Source of the DNA: Rhodoblastus acidophilus
GTDB taxonomy: Bacteria; Pseudomonadota; Alphaproteobacteria; Rhizobiales; Beijerinckiaceae
NCBI RefSeq assembly: GCF_025961575.1
Contig: NZ_JAOQNX010000038.1
Span: 1 to 43,526 of the forward strand
Direction of reading: 5' to 3'
Length of the DNA: 43,526 nt
Shown here piece by piece: positions 32,281 through 40,734 of this stretch; position 1 is the first letter of the stretch, and every line of letters starts with the position of its first letter. The notes beneath the pieces were generated by a model that was given only the letters and a program-made list of their open reading frames with translations, searched no databases and was not told where the DNA came from. Both the position numbers and the translations under genes were made by a program.

Positions 32281-32714
32281 GCGCGCCCGTTGAGGTAAGA
32301 CAAGCTTAACCACAACGGTCAATTGCTTCGGGTTCCGGTAAGGTTCGGGTAACCATTGCCCCATTAACTGCGCCTCGACAGGCGTGACCTTGCGTTGCGC
32401 AGAAATGAATGCAGGCGCTGGTTCGTTTCTATTCCTGGACAGGTGGCAGCGTCGAACTGGAGTGGATTCGCGTCGCGGCGTGGAATCCACAAGCAAGATG
32501 AAGTAGAGACCACAATCTTGTGGCTGCATTGCCTAACTTGGCCTTTCGGTCGCCGCAATTCAGCCGCATTCAACACGGGCGAGGCCCGAACTTGTTGCCG
32601 AACGGCCACAAGCCCCCATCGAATACCCAAAATCGTAACTTTTTCAGTTGCGGCCACGGGAAACCGGGGACATGTTGCCGCCGCGTTTCGCAAAAACAAA
32701 ACAAAGAGGCATCT
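32281..32714. other. 434-base region upstream of an outer-membrane protein gene
   Basis: No gene is supported; open frames on both strands are short and have no coding look. It holds two inverted repeats: GTGGATTC/GAATCCAC (32462-32469 with 32483-32490) and CCACA/TGTGG (32510-32523). The last 60 bases are rich in A and contain the ribosome site AAAGAGG. It may carry a long, structured leader or a small RNA. Confidence 0.5.
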
Positions 32715-33371
32715 ATGCGTAATGTTCTGCTTTCCACCGTCGCCCTGATGGCGCTGACCGGCTCGGCCCTCGCCGCCGACCTGCCGTCGCGCAAGGCGGC
32801 TCCGGTCTATGCTGCGCCGGTTCCGGCCTTCTCCTGGACCGGCTTCTACGTCGGTATCGAAGGCGGCGCGGACTTCCTGTCGACCAATGCTTCGGGCTTC
32901 GGCACGAACAACCAGAGCGCCGGCCTGATCGGCGGCTTGGTCGGCTACAACTATGAGTTCCCGAACCGCTTCGTGCTCGGCCTCGAAGGCGACGGCGGCG
33001 GCGTGCTCGGCGCCAAGAAGACCTACGCCAACCCGATCTTCACCACGGATTCCTCCTACTTCGCCGACATCCGTGGCCGCGTCGGCTACGCGATCGCTGA
33101 CCGCGCGCTGCTCTTCGCCGCCGGCGGCGTCGCTTTCGGCGACACCACCTTCAACAACGTCTCGCAGGGCCGCGTCGGCTACACCGTTGGCGGCGGCGTC
33201 GACTACGCCTTCACCAACAACCTGATCGGCCGCGTCGAATACCGCTACACCGATCTCGGCCGTCAGAGCATCAACAACGTCAGCATCCGCCAGGACTCCA
33301 ACGCTGTGCTCGTCGGCCTGATCTACAAGTTCGGCGCTCCGGACCTGGGCCCGGTCGTCGCCAAGTACTGA
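32715..33371 (+). CDS. Outer-membrane beta-barrel protein (Omp25/RopB type)
   Basis: 218 residues. Signal peptide LLSTVALMALTGSALAAD, then the family mature start ADLPSRKAAPVYAAPV with SWTGFYVGIEGGADF. Eight amphipathic strands are expected: for example SAGLIGGLVGYNYEF, FVLGLEGDGGGV, YFADIRGRVGYAIADRAL, FAAGGVAFGD and FTNNLIGRVEYRYTDLG. It ends in YKFGAPDLGPVVAKY, with aromatic Tyr as the terminal residue. Such porin-like barrels are among the most abundant outer-membrane proteins of Rhizobiales, and the strict codon choice here agrees with high expression. AAAGAGG lies before the ATG, and a terminator follows. Confidence 0.93.
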   Translation: MRNVLLSTVALMALTGSALAADLPSRKAAPVYAAPVPAFSWTGFYVGIEGGADFLSTNASGFGTNNQSAGLIGGLVGYNYEFPNRFVLGLEGDGGGVLGAKKTYANPIFTTDSSYFADIRGRVGYAIADRALLFAAGGVAFGDTTFNNVSQGRVGYTVGGGVDYAFTNNLIGRVEYRYTDLGRQSINNVSIRQDSNAVLVGLIYKFGAPDLGPVVAKY

Positions 33372-33432
33372 GCTTTTTCACACTGAAATGCGTCGCGCCG
33401 GTTGAATCCGGCGCGGCAGCGAAACGCACATC

Positions 33433-33467
33433 GCGCATCCTGGGGAACACCCGGATGCGCTTTTTTT
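33433..33467 (+). terminator. Rho-independent terminator of the first barrel gene
   Basis: GCGCATCC, a 12-base loop with an inner TGGG/CCC pairing, GGATGCGC, then seven T. A second perfect hairpin without T run (CGCGCCGG/CCGGCGCG, 33394-33415) lies between it and the stop. Confidence 0.9.
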
Positions 33468-33515
33468 CGCGGTTTTCGGTTTCCTCTTTTCCGGCGCATG
33501 CTCTAAACCCCCGGC

Positions 33516-34838
33516 ATGACCGAACCCGAAACCAAGCGCATTTCCTTCGTCTCCTTGGGCTGCCCGAAAGCCCTGGTCGATTCCGAGCGCATCCTCACGC
33601 GGCTGCGCGCCGAAGGCTATGCGATCTCTAGAAATCATCACGGGGCCGACGCCGTGATCGTCAACACCTGCGGCTTCCTCGACAGCGCCAAGGCTGAATC
33701 GCTCGCCGCCATCGGCGAGGCCCTGCGGGAAAATGGCCAGGTGATCGTCACCGGCTGCATGGGCGCCGATCCCGGCCCGATCCTCGAAGCCTATCCCAAT
33801 ATTTCCGCGATCACGGGTCCGCAGGATTATGAGAGCGTCATGGTGGCGGTGCATAAGGTCGCGCCGCCCGTTGCGAATCCCTTCGTCGATCTGCTGCCGG
33901 AGCAGGGGGTCAAGCTGACGCCGCGGCATTATGCATATCTCAAGATTTCCGAGGGTTGCGCGAACTCCTGCACCTTCTGCATCATCCCGAAATTGCGCGG
34001 CGATCTGGTTTCGCGCCCGGCCGCCGAAGTGTTGCGCGAAGCCGAAAAGCTGGTGAAGGCCGGGGTGAAGGAACTGCTGGTGGTCTCGCAGGACACCTCC
34101 GCTTACGGGCAGGATCTGCGCTACGCCTCGAGCGTGTTTCATGACCGGGAGGTCCGCGCGCGCTTCTTCGATCTCGCCCGCGAACTCGGCGATCTCGGGG
34201 CCTGGACGCGGCTGCACTATGTCTATCCCTATCCCCATGTGGACGAGGTGATTCCGCTCATGGCGGAGGGCAAGGTGCTGCCTTATCTGGATATTCCCTT
34301 CCAGCACGCCGCGCCCAATGTGTTGCGCGCGATGAAGCGGCCCGGCAATGTCGAGAAGACGTTGGATCGCATCAAGGCCTGGCGGGAGGTCTGCCCGGAT
34401 CTTGCGTTGCGCTCGACCTTCATCGTCGGCTTCCCCGGCGAGACCGACGCCGATTTCGAACTGCTGCTCGACTGGCTCGACGAAGCCAGGCTCGACCGCG
34501 TCGGCGCCTTCAAATATGAGGCCGTCGCCGGCGCCCCCGCCAATGATTTGGGACTGCCCGTCGTTCCTGAGGAGGTCAAGCAGGCGCGCTGGAAGCGCTT
34601 TATGGAGCGCCAGCAAAAGATTTCCGCGCGGCGGCAGTTGGCCAAGGTCGGAAAGCGCCTGCCGGTGATTGTGGACCGGGTTTTTGCCGGGGGCGGGGAG
34701 GGGCGCACCAAGGCCGATGCGCCCGAAATCGACGGAAAGGTGTTCTTGTCGTCGCGGCGGCCTTTGCGCGTCGGCGATATCGTCACCGCGAAGATTGAGC
34801 GCGCCGAAGCTTACGATTTGCACGCGGCGGTGGTCTGA
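33516..34838 (+). CDS. rimO: Ribosomal protein S12 methylthiotransferase RimO
   Basis: 440 residues. The N-terminal UPF0004 domain holds three cluster cysteines (Cys16 in [12 protein letters not shown], Cys52 in [11 protein letters not shown], Cys81 in VTGCMGADP). The radical-SAM CxxxCxxC is Cys148, Cys152 and Cys155 in [22 protein letters not shown] domain closes the protein. RimO adds a methylthio group to the Asp of ribosomal protein S12. The [14 protein letters not shown] text separates it from MiaB. It is a single gene; the convergent moxR gene ends 28 bases downstream. Confidence 0.97.
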   Translation: MTEPETKRISFVSLGCPKALVDSERILTRLRAEGYAISRNHHGADAVIVNTCGFLDSAKAESLAAIGEALRENGQVIVTGCMGADPGPILEAYPNISAITGPQDYESVMVAVHKVAPPVANPFVDLLPEQGVKLTPRHYAYLKISEGCANSCTFCIIPKLRGDLVSRPAAEVLREAEKLVKAGVKELLVVSQDTSAYGQDLRYASSVFHDREVRARFFDLARELGDLGAWTRLHYVYPYPHVDEVIPLMAEGKVLPYLDIPFQHAAPNVLRAMKRPGNVEKTLDRIKAWREVCPDLALRSTFIVGFPGETDADFELLLDWLDEARLDRVGAFKYEAVAGAPANDLGLPVVPEEVKQARWKRFMERQQKISARRQLAKVGKRLPVIVDRVFAGGGEGRTKADAPEIDGKVFLSSRRPLRVGDIVTAKIERAEAYDLHAAVV

Positions 34839-34865
34839 ACCCCGCAGAGGCGGGAGAGGCGAAGC

Positions 34866-35711
34866 TCAGCGTTTCTCCCGCCGGTGCAAAAACGCCAGCC
34901 GCTCGAACATATGCACATCCTGCTCGTTCTTGAGCAGCGCGCCGTGCAGCGGCGGAATCAGCTTGGATTGGTCGGATTCGCGCAGCTGCTCCGGCGAAAT
35001 ATCCTCGGAAAGCAGCAGCTTCAGCCAGTCCAGCAGTTCGGAGGTCGACGGCTTCTTCTTCAGCCCGGGAACCTCGCGCATCTGGAAGAACAGCCGCAGC
35101 GCTTCTTCCACCAAAGCCTTCTTCAGATCCGGGAAATGCGCGGCGACGATGGCCTCCATCGTCTCGCGGTCGGGAAATTTGATGTAGTGGAAGAAGCAGC
35201 GACGCAGAAAAGCGTCGGGAAGCTCCTTCTCATTGTTCGAGGTGATGATCACCAGCGGCCGCTGTTTCGCCCGCACGGTCGCGCCGGTCTCGTAGACATG
35301 GAACTCCATGCGGTCGAGTTCGAGCAGCAGATCGTTGGGGAATTCGATATCGGCCTTGTCGATCTCGTCGATCAGCAGGACGGTCCGCTGCTCGGCGTCA
35401 AAAGCCTCCCAGAGCTTGCCGCGCTTGATATAGGCGCCGATGTCGGCGACGCGGGGGTCGCCCAGTTGCGAGTCGCGCAGGCGCGACACGGCGTCATATT
35501 CGTAAAGCCCCTGCTGCGCCTTGGTGGTCGACTTGATGTGCCAGGTCAGGAGAGGCGCCTTCAGCGCCGCCGCGACTTCCTCCGCCAGCACCGTCTTGCC
35601 CGTGCCCGGCTCGCCCTTGACCAACAGCGGCCGCTCCAGCGCGAGCGCGGCGTTGACCGCGACCTGGAGGTCGCGGGTGGCGATATAGCTGTCCGATCCA
35701 GTGAAGCGCAT
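34866..35711 (-). CDS. MoxR-family AAA+ ATPase
   Basis: 281 residues from ATG 35711, giving the family start MRFTGSDSYIATRDLQVAVN; the frame is open to 35819. Walker A is GEPGTGKT at residues 33-40 and Walker B is VLLIDEIDKAD. Sensor 1 is IITSNNEKELPDAFLRRCFF. The MoxR subgroup acts as a chaperone that matures enzyme complexes together with a VWA protein. The usual partner, a CoxE-like VWA protein, is at 37237 on the opposite strand, with a porin gene between them. Transcription is away from the porin. Confidence 0.93.
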   Translation of the reverse strand: MRFTGSDSYIATRDLQVAVNAALALERPLLVKGEPGTGKTVLAEEVAAALKAPLLTWHIKSTTKAQQGLYEYDAVSRLRDSQLGDPRVADIGAYIKRGKLWEAFDAEQRTVLLIDEIDKADIEFPNDLLLELDRMEFHVYETGATVRAKQRPLVIITSNNEKELPDAFLRRCFFHYIKFPDRETMEAIVAAHFPDLKKALVEEALRLFFQMREVPGLKKKPSTSELLDWLKLLLSEDISPEQLRESDQSKLIPPLHGALLKNEQDVHMFERLAFLHRREKR

Positions 35712-36103
35712 GGGGAGTTCCGCGGTGACGTCCCCGCGATTGTGGCGCCGCAGCATGCGGACGGCAAGCGCCGGAAGCGACGAATCCGAGGCCCCTCGCC
35801 TACGGTTAAACGTAAGCAAAGTCTTAAAAATTCTCCTCCCAAAGGAGGAGGGGGGCGGAACAAAGTGGCAAAAGCCCGGCGGGGGGCGGAAATTTCTGTG
35901 ACATTTCTACAACGGGCGGTCTCCGAATAGCATGTTTTGCCCCGTTTGCGCCTGGTTTGGAGTGGTTCCGTCTTCTTCGGGCAGGGGCGGTAGATTATTG
36001 TATGGCTCTCGGAAGCTCCCGGTCGCGCCACATGGCTAACCCGCGCTGCGACCGGGTGAAGAAATTCAAATCCGTCACTGAAGCCCTCGGGAGGGGTATT
36101 CAA
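35712..36103. other. 392-base region between moxR and the porin gene
   Basis: No gene is supported. A perfect hairpin CTCCTCC-CAAA-GGAGGAG (35833-35850) lies near the moxR side. On the minus strand it is followed by AATTTTTAAG, so it has terminator form, yet no minus-strand gene precedes it. The rest is the porin promoter and leader, ending in the strong site GGAGGGG before 36104. Confidence 0.5.
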
Positions 36104-37087
36104 ATGAAACTCACCGCCAAATTCGCCGGAGCTCTGCTCGGCGCAATGACCTTCTCGGGCGCCGCGCTCGCCAGCATCGCCGGCCCGACCACGCCTCCGG
36201 GCGAGCGCGCCGGTCTCGACCTCGCCTCGCCGCTGCCGGAAGGCGTCTATTTCGTCAACATCGCTTCGGTCGGCTCCTGGCGTTCGGTGAAGGCCGGCAG
36301 CAACGGCTTCGACTATAACGTGCCGATCGTCGCCTGGTCGACCCCCTGGACCATCGCGGGCGGCCGCATCCAGCTCCTCGGCGCCATGCCGGAAGTCACC
36401 GCCAACTCGCCCACCGGCGGCCTCGGCGGCTTCTCCATCCGCGGCCTGTACAACCCCTTCGTCGCGGGTCAGATCGCCTGGAACATCGGCAACGGCTTCT
36501 CCGTGTCCTATCTCGCCGGCGCCTATATCGGCATCACCGGCACCGACCTGTTCTCCGGCGGCTACAAGCTCGCTGCGAACCCGTTCAACCAGACCACCTT
36601 CCACCAGATGCTGTCTCTGGCCTGGCACGGCGATGGCTGGAACGCGACCGCCAACTTGATCTACAACCTCGTCGGCAACAGCAGCTCGGTCAACGCCGGC
36701 GCGCCGGTTCTGCCGGTTCCGACCCACAACGCCTCCTTCTTCAACTATGACCTCGGTCTGACCAAGACCATCGGCAAGTGGGAAGTCGGCATCATCGCTT
36801 ACGGTTCGGTCGCCAACACCGGCACGTACAATGACCCGAACTACGGCATCAACACCCCGATCGCCTGCTCCGGCTGCTCGCAGTTCGCGCTCGGCGGCTT
36901 GGTCGGCTACAACTTCGGCCCGGTGATCACCCAGGCGACCGTCGCGACCGACCTGTACGTCCACGACAACACCGCCGGCACCGTGCCGGGCTACGGCTGG
37001 CCGCAGAAGGAAACCCGTGGCGTTCTGCGCACGATCATCCCGCTGTGGAACCCGGAAGCTCCGAAGGCCGTCGTCGCCAAGTATTGA
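36104..37087 (+). CDS. Outer-membrane transporter of the phenol-degradation MetA/COG4313 type
   Basis: 327 residues. Signal peptide LTAKFAGALLGAMTFSGAALAS, then a barrel with the family's opening GLDLASPLPEGVYFVNIAS. Alternating strands follow, such as GGRIQLLGAMPEVTAN, FVAGQIAWNIGNGFSVSYLA, WEVGIIAYGSVANTG and QFALGGLVGYNFGPVITQAT. The family (PF13557) forms channels for hydrophobic compounds; a specific substrate cannot be inferred. It ends in VVAKY, as does the unrelated barrel at 32715, with 18 of 19 bases identical. Codon choice is extreme, typical of a very abundant protein. A strong ribosome site precedes it and a terminator follows. Confidence 0.9.
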   Translation: MKLTAKFAGALLGAMTFSGAALASIAGPTTPPGERAGLDLASPLPEGVYFVNIASVGSWRSVKAGSNGFDYNVPIVAWSTPWTIAGGRIQLLGAMPEVTANSPTGGLGGFSIRGLYNPFVAGQIAWNIGNGFSVSYLAGAYIGITGTDLFSGGYKLAANPFNQTTFHQMLSLAWHGDGWNATANLIYNLVGNSSSVNAGAPVLPVPTHNASFFNYDLGLTKTIGKWEVGIIAYGSVANTGTYNDPNYGINTPIACSGCSQFALGGLVGYNFGPVITQATVATDLYVHDNTAGTVPGYGWPQKETRGVLRTIIPLWNPEAPKAVVAKY

Positions 37088-37135
37088 GATTTGTCTCACG
37101 CGGTCGGGCCTCGCGCCTGACCGCCCCGCTCCTGA

Positions 37136-37170
37136 CCGCCGATGGCTTTCCATCGGCGGTTTTTGTTTGT
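37136..37170 (+). terminator. Rho-independent terminator of the porin gene
   Basis: CCGCCGATGG, loop CTTT, CCATCGGCGG, then TTTTTGTTTGT. Confidence 0.92.
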
Positions 37171-37236
37171 GACGGCGACCGCCCGCGACCTTCGCCGGCG
37201 GTTTTGTTTTGCGCTGTTACGGCGCATAATCGCGCC

Positions 37237-38412
37237 ATGCTGATCTCCTTCTTCACGGCGCTGCGCGAGGCGCAGGTTCCGGTGTCGCTGCGGGAATATC
37301 TCACCCTCTGCGACGCGCTCGCGCGCGACCTCGCGCAAAAGTCGGTCGAGGATTTTTATTATCTCGCCCGCGCCGCGCTGGTGAAGGACGAGCGCAATCT
37401 CGACAAGTTCGACCGCGTGTTCGGGACCGTGTTCAAGGGCCTCGAGCCCGGCGAAGACATTTCCCAAAAAGCCAACATTCCCGAGGACTGGCTGCGAAAG
37501 CTCGCGGAAAAATATCTTACCGACGAGGAAAAGAAGCAGATCGAGGCGCTGGGCTGGGACAAGCTCATGGAGACGCTGAAGCAGCGCCTGGAGGAGCAAA
37601 AGGGCCGCCACCAGGGCGGCAACAAATGGATCGGCACGGCGGGAACCTCGCCCTTCGGCGCCTATGGCTATCACCCCGAGGGCATTCGTATCGGCCAGGA
37701 CGGCAACCGCAATTTCCGCGCCGTAAAAGTGTGGGACAAGCGCGATTTTAGGGACCTCGATGGCGACGAGGAGCTGGGTCCGCGCAACATGAAGCTCGCC
37801 CTGCGCCGTCTTCGCAAACTGGCGCGCACCGGCGCCGCTGAGGAACTCGACCTCGACGGCACCATTTCCGCCACCGCCCGCCAAGGTTTTCTGGATCTAC
37901 GCCTGCGCCCCGAGCGCCGCAACGCCGTCAAGGTGCTGCTGCTCCTGGACATTGGCGGCTCCATGGACTGGCACGTCGCCCAGGTCGAACAGCTGTTTGC
38001 CGCCGCCCGCTGCGAGTTCAAGCACCTCGAACATTTTTATTTCCACAATTGCCTCTACGAGGGCGTGTGGAAGAGCAACACCCGCCGCCACGCGGAAAAA
38101 ACCTCGACCTGGGACCTGCTCCATACCTTTCCGCACGATTACAAGCTGATTTTCGTCGGCGACGCCGCGATGAGCCCCTATGAGATCGTGATGGAGGGCG
38201 GCTCGGTCGAGCACATGAACGAGGAGCCGGGAAAAGTCTGGCTGGAGCGGGCGCTCGCCTGCTGGCCGCAGGCGGTCTGGCTCAATCCCACGCCCGAGAC
38301 CCATTGGCCCTATACGCAGTCGATCGGCATGGTCCAGCGCATCATGGAAAACCGCATGTTCCCGCTGACGCTGGAAGGCCTGGAAGCGGCCATGCGCGAA
38401 CTGACGCGCTGA
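37237..38412 (+). CDS. CoxE-like VWA-domain protein (partner of MoxR)
   Basis: 391 residues from ATG 37237; the frame is open to 37045 but would read through the porin terminator. The N-terminal half is helical (SLREYLTLCDALARDLAQKS, LPEDW-type helices). A loop with GGNKWIGTAGTSPFGAYGYH is followed by the VWA domain from about residue 225, with VLLLLDIGGSMDWHV. This is the modified metal-site motif DxGGS used by the CoxE group. FYFHNCLYEGVW and LIFVGDAAMSPYE follow. CoxE/MoxR pairs mature metalloenzyme complexes; the client is unknown. The MoxR gene lies on the other side of the porin, in the opposite direction. Confidence 0.92.
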   Translation: MLISFFTALREAQVPVSLREYLTLCDALARDLAQKSVEDFYYLARAALVKDERNLDKFDRVFGTVFKGLEPGEDISQKANIPEDWLRKLAEKYLTDEEKKQIEALGWDKLMETLKQRLEEQKGRHQGGNKWIGTAGTSPFGAYGYHPEGIRIGQDGNRNFRAVKVWDKRDFRDLDGDEELGPRNMKLALRRLRKLARTGAAEELDLDGTISATARQGFLDLRLRPERRNAVKVLLLLDIGGSMDWHVAQVEQLFAAARCEFKHLEHFYFHNCLYEGVWKSNTRRHAEKTSTWDLLHTFPHDYKLIFVGDAAMSPYEIVMEGGSVEHMNEEPGKVWLERALACWPQAVWLNPTPETHWPYTQSIGMVQRIMENRMFPLTLEGLEAAMRELTR

Positions 38413-38735
38413 CCCGGACCTGACGAAGCGCCGCGCCAAAGCCCGAGCGACGCGCCAGCGCCAGCGCCAGCGTGCATATTTCCATCGCCGGAAAGAGTCT
38501 ATTAACCAGCTTTTTCAGCAGCTATACTCAGAATAAATACAAATTGCCTCAAAATCGTCCCATGATTAATTCCTAAAACTCAAATCGATACGCTTGTATT
38601 TGAGAAACACATTTTTGACTCTGTCTCGAACACACTCACTAATCTCCGTTCACCATTTATTTTTACACCGCAACAACCTTTACAGCGCTAAATCGCCCCA
38701 ACCCGGCCGCGCGGCTGGAAAATGGAGTGAGTGTG
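38413..38735. other. 323-base A/T-rich region upstream of the second Omp25-type gene
   Basis: No gene is supported. GCCAGC occurs four times in a row near 38454-38474. From about 38490 to 38700 the sequence is markedly A/T-rich, unlike everything around it apart from the caspase cassette. It contains an inverted repeat CTCAAAT/ATTTGAG (38580-38605). It probably holds a regulated promoter, possibly a silencer-binding region. Confidence 0.5.
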
Positions 38736-39413
38736 ATGAAAAAGGTCTTGGTCGCCGCCGCCGGTGCGATGGCGTACGCCTCCATGGCTCAGGCCGCCGA
38801 TTTGCCCTACCGGAAGGAAGCGCCCGCGGCTTATGATTACGCGCCCGCCTTCAGCTGGACCGGTTTTTATGCGGGCGGCACCGCCGGGATCGGTTTCGGC
38901 GGCTTCAACGGCGTCGAGCAATATTTCGGCACGAGCCCGATTGGCGGCCTCTACGGCTTCACCGCCGGCTACAATTACCAGTCGGGCAAACTGGTCGTCG
39001 GCGCCGAGGCCGATTTCGCCTTTGGCCATGTCGGCGACTCCGCCACGCCGCCCATGGGCGGCTCCTCGACGGGCGTCGCGCGCGATTTCTTCACCGCCCG
39101 GGCCCGCGTCGGCTACGCCATTGTCGACCGCGCCCTCATCTACGGCACCGGCGGCTACGCCGGCGCCGACATCCGCGCCATGATCTCGTCGCCCTATTCG
39201 AACCCGGTGCTGGGGCTCGACCAGTCCAGCATCGCCAATGGCTGGACCCTGGGCGGCGGCGTCGAATACGCGATCACGCCGCACTTTTCGCTCAAGGGCG
39301 AATATCTCTTCGCCTCCATGGGCAACAACACGTACTTCAGCGGCACGCGCGCCAGCATCAACGGCGGTCTCAACCTGAATGTGCTGCGCGCCGGCGTGAA
39401 CTACCACTTCTAA
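38736..39413 (+). CDS. Outer-membrane beta-barrel protein (Omp25/RopB type), second copy
   Basis: 225 residues from ATG 38736, eight bases after GGAG; a GTG at 38727 lies inside that site. Signal peptide VLVAAAGAMAYASMAQAAD, then ADLPYRKEAPAAYDYAPAFS and WTGFYAGGTAGIGFG, as in the barrel at 32715. Strand pairs include FTAGYNYQSGKLVVGAEADF, FFTARARVGYAIVDRALIYG and WTLGGGVEYAITPHFSLKGE, and it ends with the outer-membrane signal VLRAGVNYHF. Codon choice is ordinary for the genome, less biased than in the barrel at 32715, so expression may be conditional. Confidence 0.92.
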   Translation: MKKVLVAAAGAMAYASMAQAADLPYRKEAPAAYDYAPAFSWTGFYAGGTAGIGFGGFNGVEQYFGTSPIGGLYGFTAGYNYQSGKLVVGAEADFAFGHVGDSATPPMGGSSTGVARDFFTARARVGYAIVDRALIYGTGGYAGADIRAMISSPYSNPVLGLDQSSIANGWTLGGGVEYAITPHFSLKGEYLFASMGNNTYFSGTRASINGGLNLNVLRAGVNYHF

Positions 39414-39472
39414 CTGAAGCTTCGGGGCCAGGAACGCGTTGCGCGCAACGCGATCCAGTCCCCACATCCGAC

Positions 39473-39509
39473 AAACCGGCGCGATCCCAGGGATTTGCGC
39501 CGGTTTTTT
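39473..39509 (+). terminator. Rho-independent terminator of the second barrel gene
   Basis: AAACCGGCGC, inner GATCCC/GGGATT pairing, GCGCCGGTTT, then TTT. It stands between convergent genes; the minus-strand T run is short. Confidence 0.88.
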
Positions 39510-39522
39510 CATCTGCGGGGCG

Positions 39523-40269
39523 CTATTTCGCAGCCCCGAGGTAATCGTGGACGACCTTGCCGAGCCCAAGCGTGAGGTCGGCGAGAATATGCGTGGCGGA
39601 AACCACCTCCAGCACCGGCAGTTCCGCGAGCGGCGCCAGCGCGTGGGAGATCAGAGTCAATTGCCCCGGCCCGGTCCAGGCGCCCTTCAGCTCGATATCG
39701 GTCAGATAATATTCGACGATCTCGCAGATGCGCGGCGTTCCGTCGACATGCGGGATGATCTTGAGCAGGAAGTTGGGCGCTTCCAGCGAGGTTTTGACGG
39801 CGGCGAGATCGGCCTGTTTGTGCTTGTAGCCCATTGTGCCCACGGCGATGCGCAGCGGACCGAAATAGAGTTCGCCGATCAGCGTGTCGATCTGCGCGTG
39901 CAGTTTCGGCTCCGCCAGTTTCTTCGGAAAGCCCCAAAGCTCGCGGCCGCCGGCGATCGGCGGATGGTCGTTGAGGAACATGCAATGGGTGTAATTGCCC
40001 TTGCGTCCGTTGAAGGAGACCGGGATCACCTGCCCGCTCTCGGTGTAATCGCCGAAGCCGGTGGAATCCGGCATGCGGATGAACTCGTATTTGACCAGCG
40101 GCTCCTCGACCAGCAGCGGCTCGGGCACCAGCGCCCGCAGCTTTTCGAGATCGGTGCGATAGGTGATGACGAGATATTCGCGGTTGAAGAACCGATAGGG
40201 GCCAATGGGATAGGCGGGGTTCGTCAACGGCATCGCGAAGGCGCGGGCGAGAACTTCGGCTTCCTTCAT
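39523..40269 (-). CDS. adc: Acetoacetate decarboxylase family protein
   Basis: 248 residues from ATG 40269 (GGGAGG six bases upstream); the frame is open to 40341. The Schiff-base lysine is Lys116 (or 117) in [17 protein letters not shown], as in the clostridial enzyme. [20 protein letters not shown] and [17 protein letters not shown] carry the conserved acidic and aromatic residues. The classical enzyme converts acetoacetate to acetone and CO2; several relatives act on other keto acids, so the substrate is probable, not certain. No CoA-transferase gene is beside it. It diverges from the cytochrome gene. Confidence 0.9.
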   Translation of the reverse strand: MKEAEVLARAFAMPLTNPAYPIGPYRFFNREYLVITYRTDLEKLRALVPEPLLVEEPLVKYEFIRMPDSTGFGDYTESGQVIPVSFNGRKGNYTHCMFLNDHPPIAGGRELWGFPKKLAEPKLHAQIDTLIGELYFGPLRIAVGTMGYKHKQADLAAVKTSLEAPNFLLKIIPHVDGTPRICEIVEYYLTDIELKGAWTGPGQLTLISHALAPLAELPVLEVVSATHILADLTLGLGKVVHDYLGAAK

Positions 40270-40428
40270 GAACGCCTCCCAACTGAAGCAGCAGCATTTG
40301 GAGCGCGAATGCGGCTCCGCGTCCAGAGGGTTTTTGCGCAAGGCCCGCCGGACGCGCCTTTTGCGGGCGCGGGACGAGAATTGCGTTATGATCGCCGCTC
40401 AAGTCTGTGCCGATTCGAGGAGGCGAAC

Positions 40429-40734
40429 ATGACTCGCGCGATGATGTCCGTATTTTTGACCCTTGTCGCGGTGAGCCCGGCTCTTGCCGCCAGCGACCCG
40501 ATCGAGGGCAAGAAGATCGCCAAGCGCTGGTGCGCGACCTGCCATGTCATTTCGCCGGAGCAGCAGACCCGGGCGAGCGCCGACGTCCCGAGCTTTTGCG
40601 ACATCGCGCAGCGCAAGAGCGGCGAGCAGCTGAAAACCTTTCTCATCGATCCGCATCCGAAAATGCCGGACATGAGCCTGACGCGCCAGGAGATCGCCGA
40701 TATCGTCGCCTATATCGAAACGCTCAAGCCTTAA
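40429..40734 (+). CDS. Small periplasmic c-type cytochrome
   Basis: 101 residues with GAGGAGG before the ATG. The signal peptide MSVFLTLVAVSPALAASD directs it to the periplasm. One haem-binding CxxCH is present (WCATCHVIS), with the axial Met in PHPKMPDMSL and the terminal helix EIADIVAYIETLKP. This is a class I cytochrome c, close in plan to the one-haem cytochromes fed by periplasmic dehydrogenases. The partner is unknown. Its stop codon shares bases with that of the convergent aldo/keto reductase gene. Confidence 0.92.
   Translation: MTRAMMSVFLTLVAVSPALAASDPIEGKKIAKRWCATCHVISPEQQTRASADVPSFCDIAQRKSGEQLKTFLIDPHPKMPDMSLTRQEIADIVAYIETLKP

Noticed and set aside
32364-32699. 111-codon minus-strand frame upstream of the first barrel gene
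   Set aside because: No ribosome site, no domain and a non-coding residue pattern; the region is better read as a leader.
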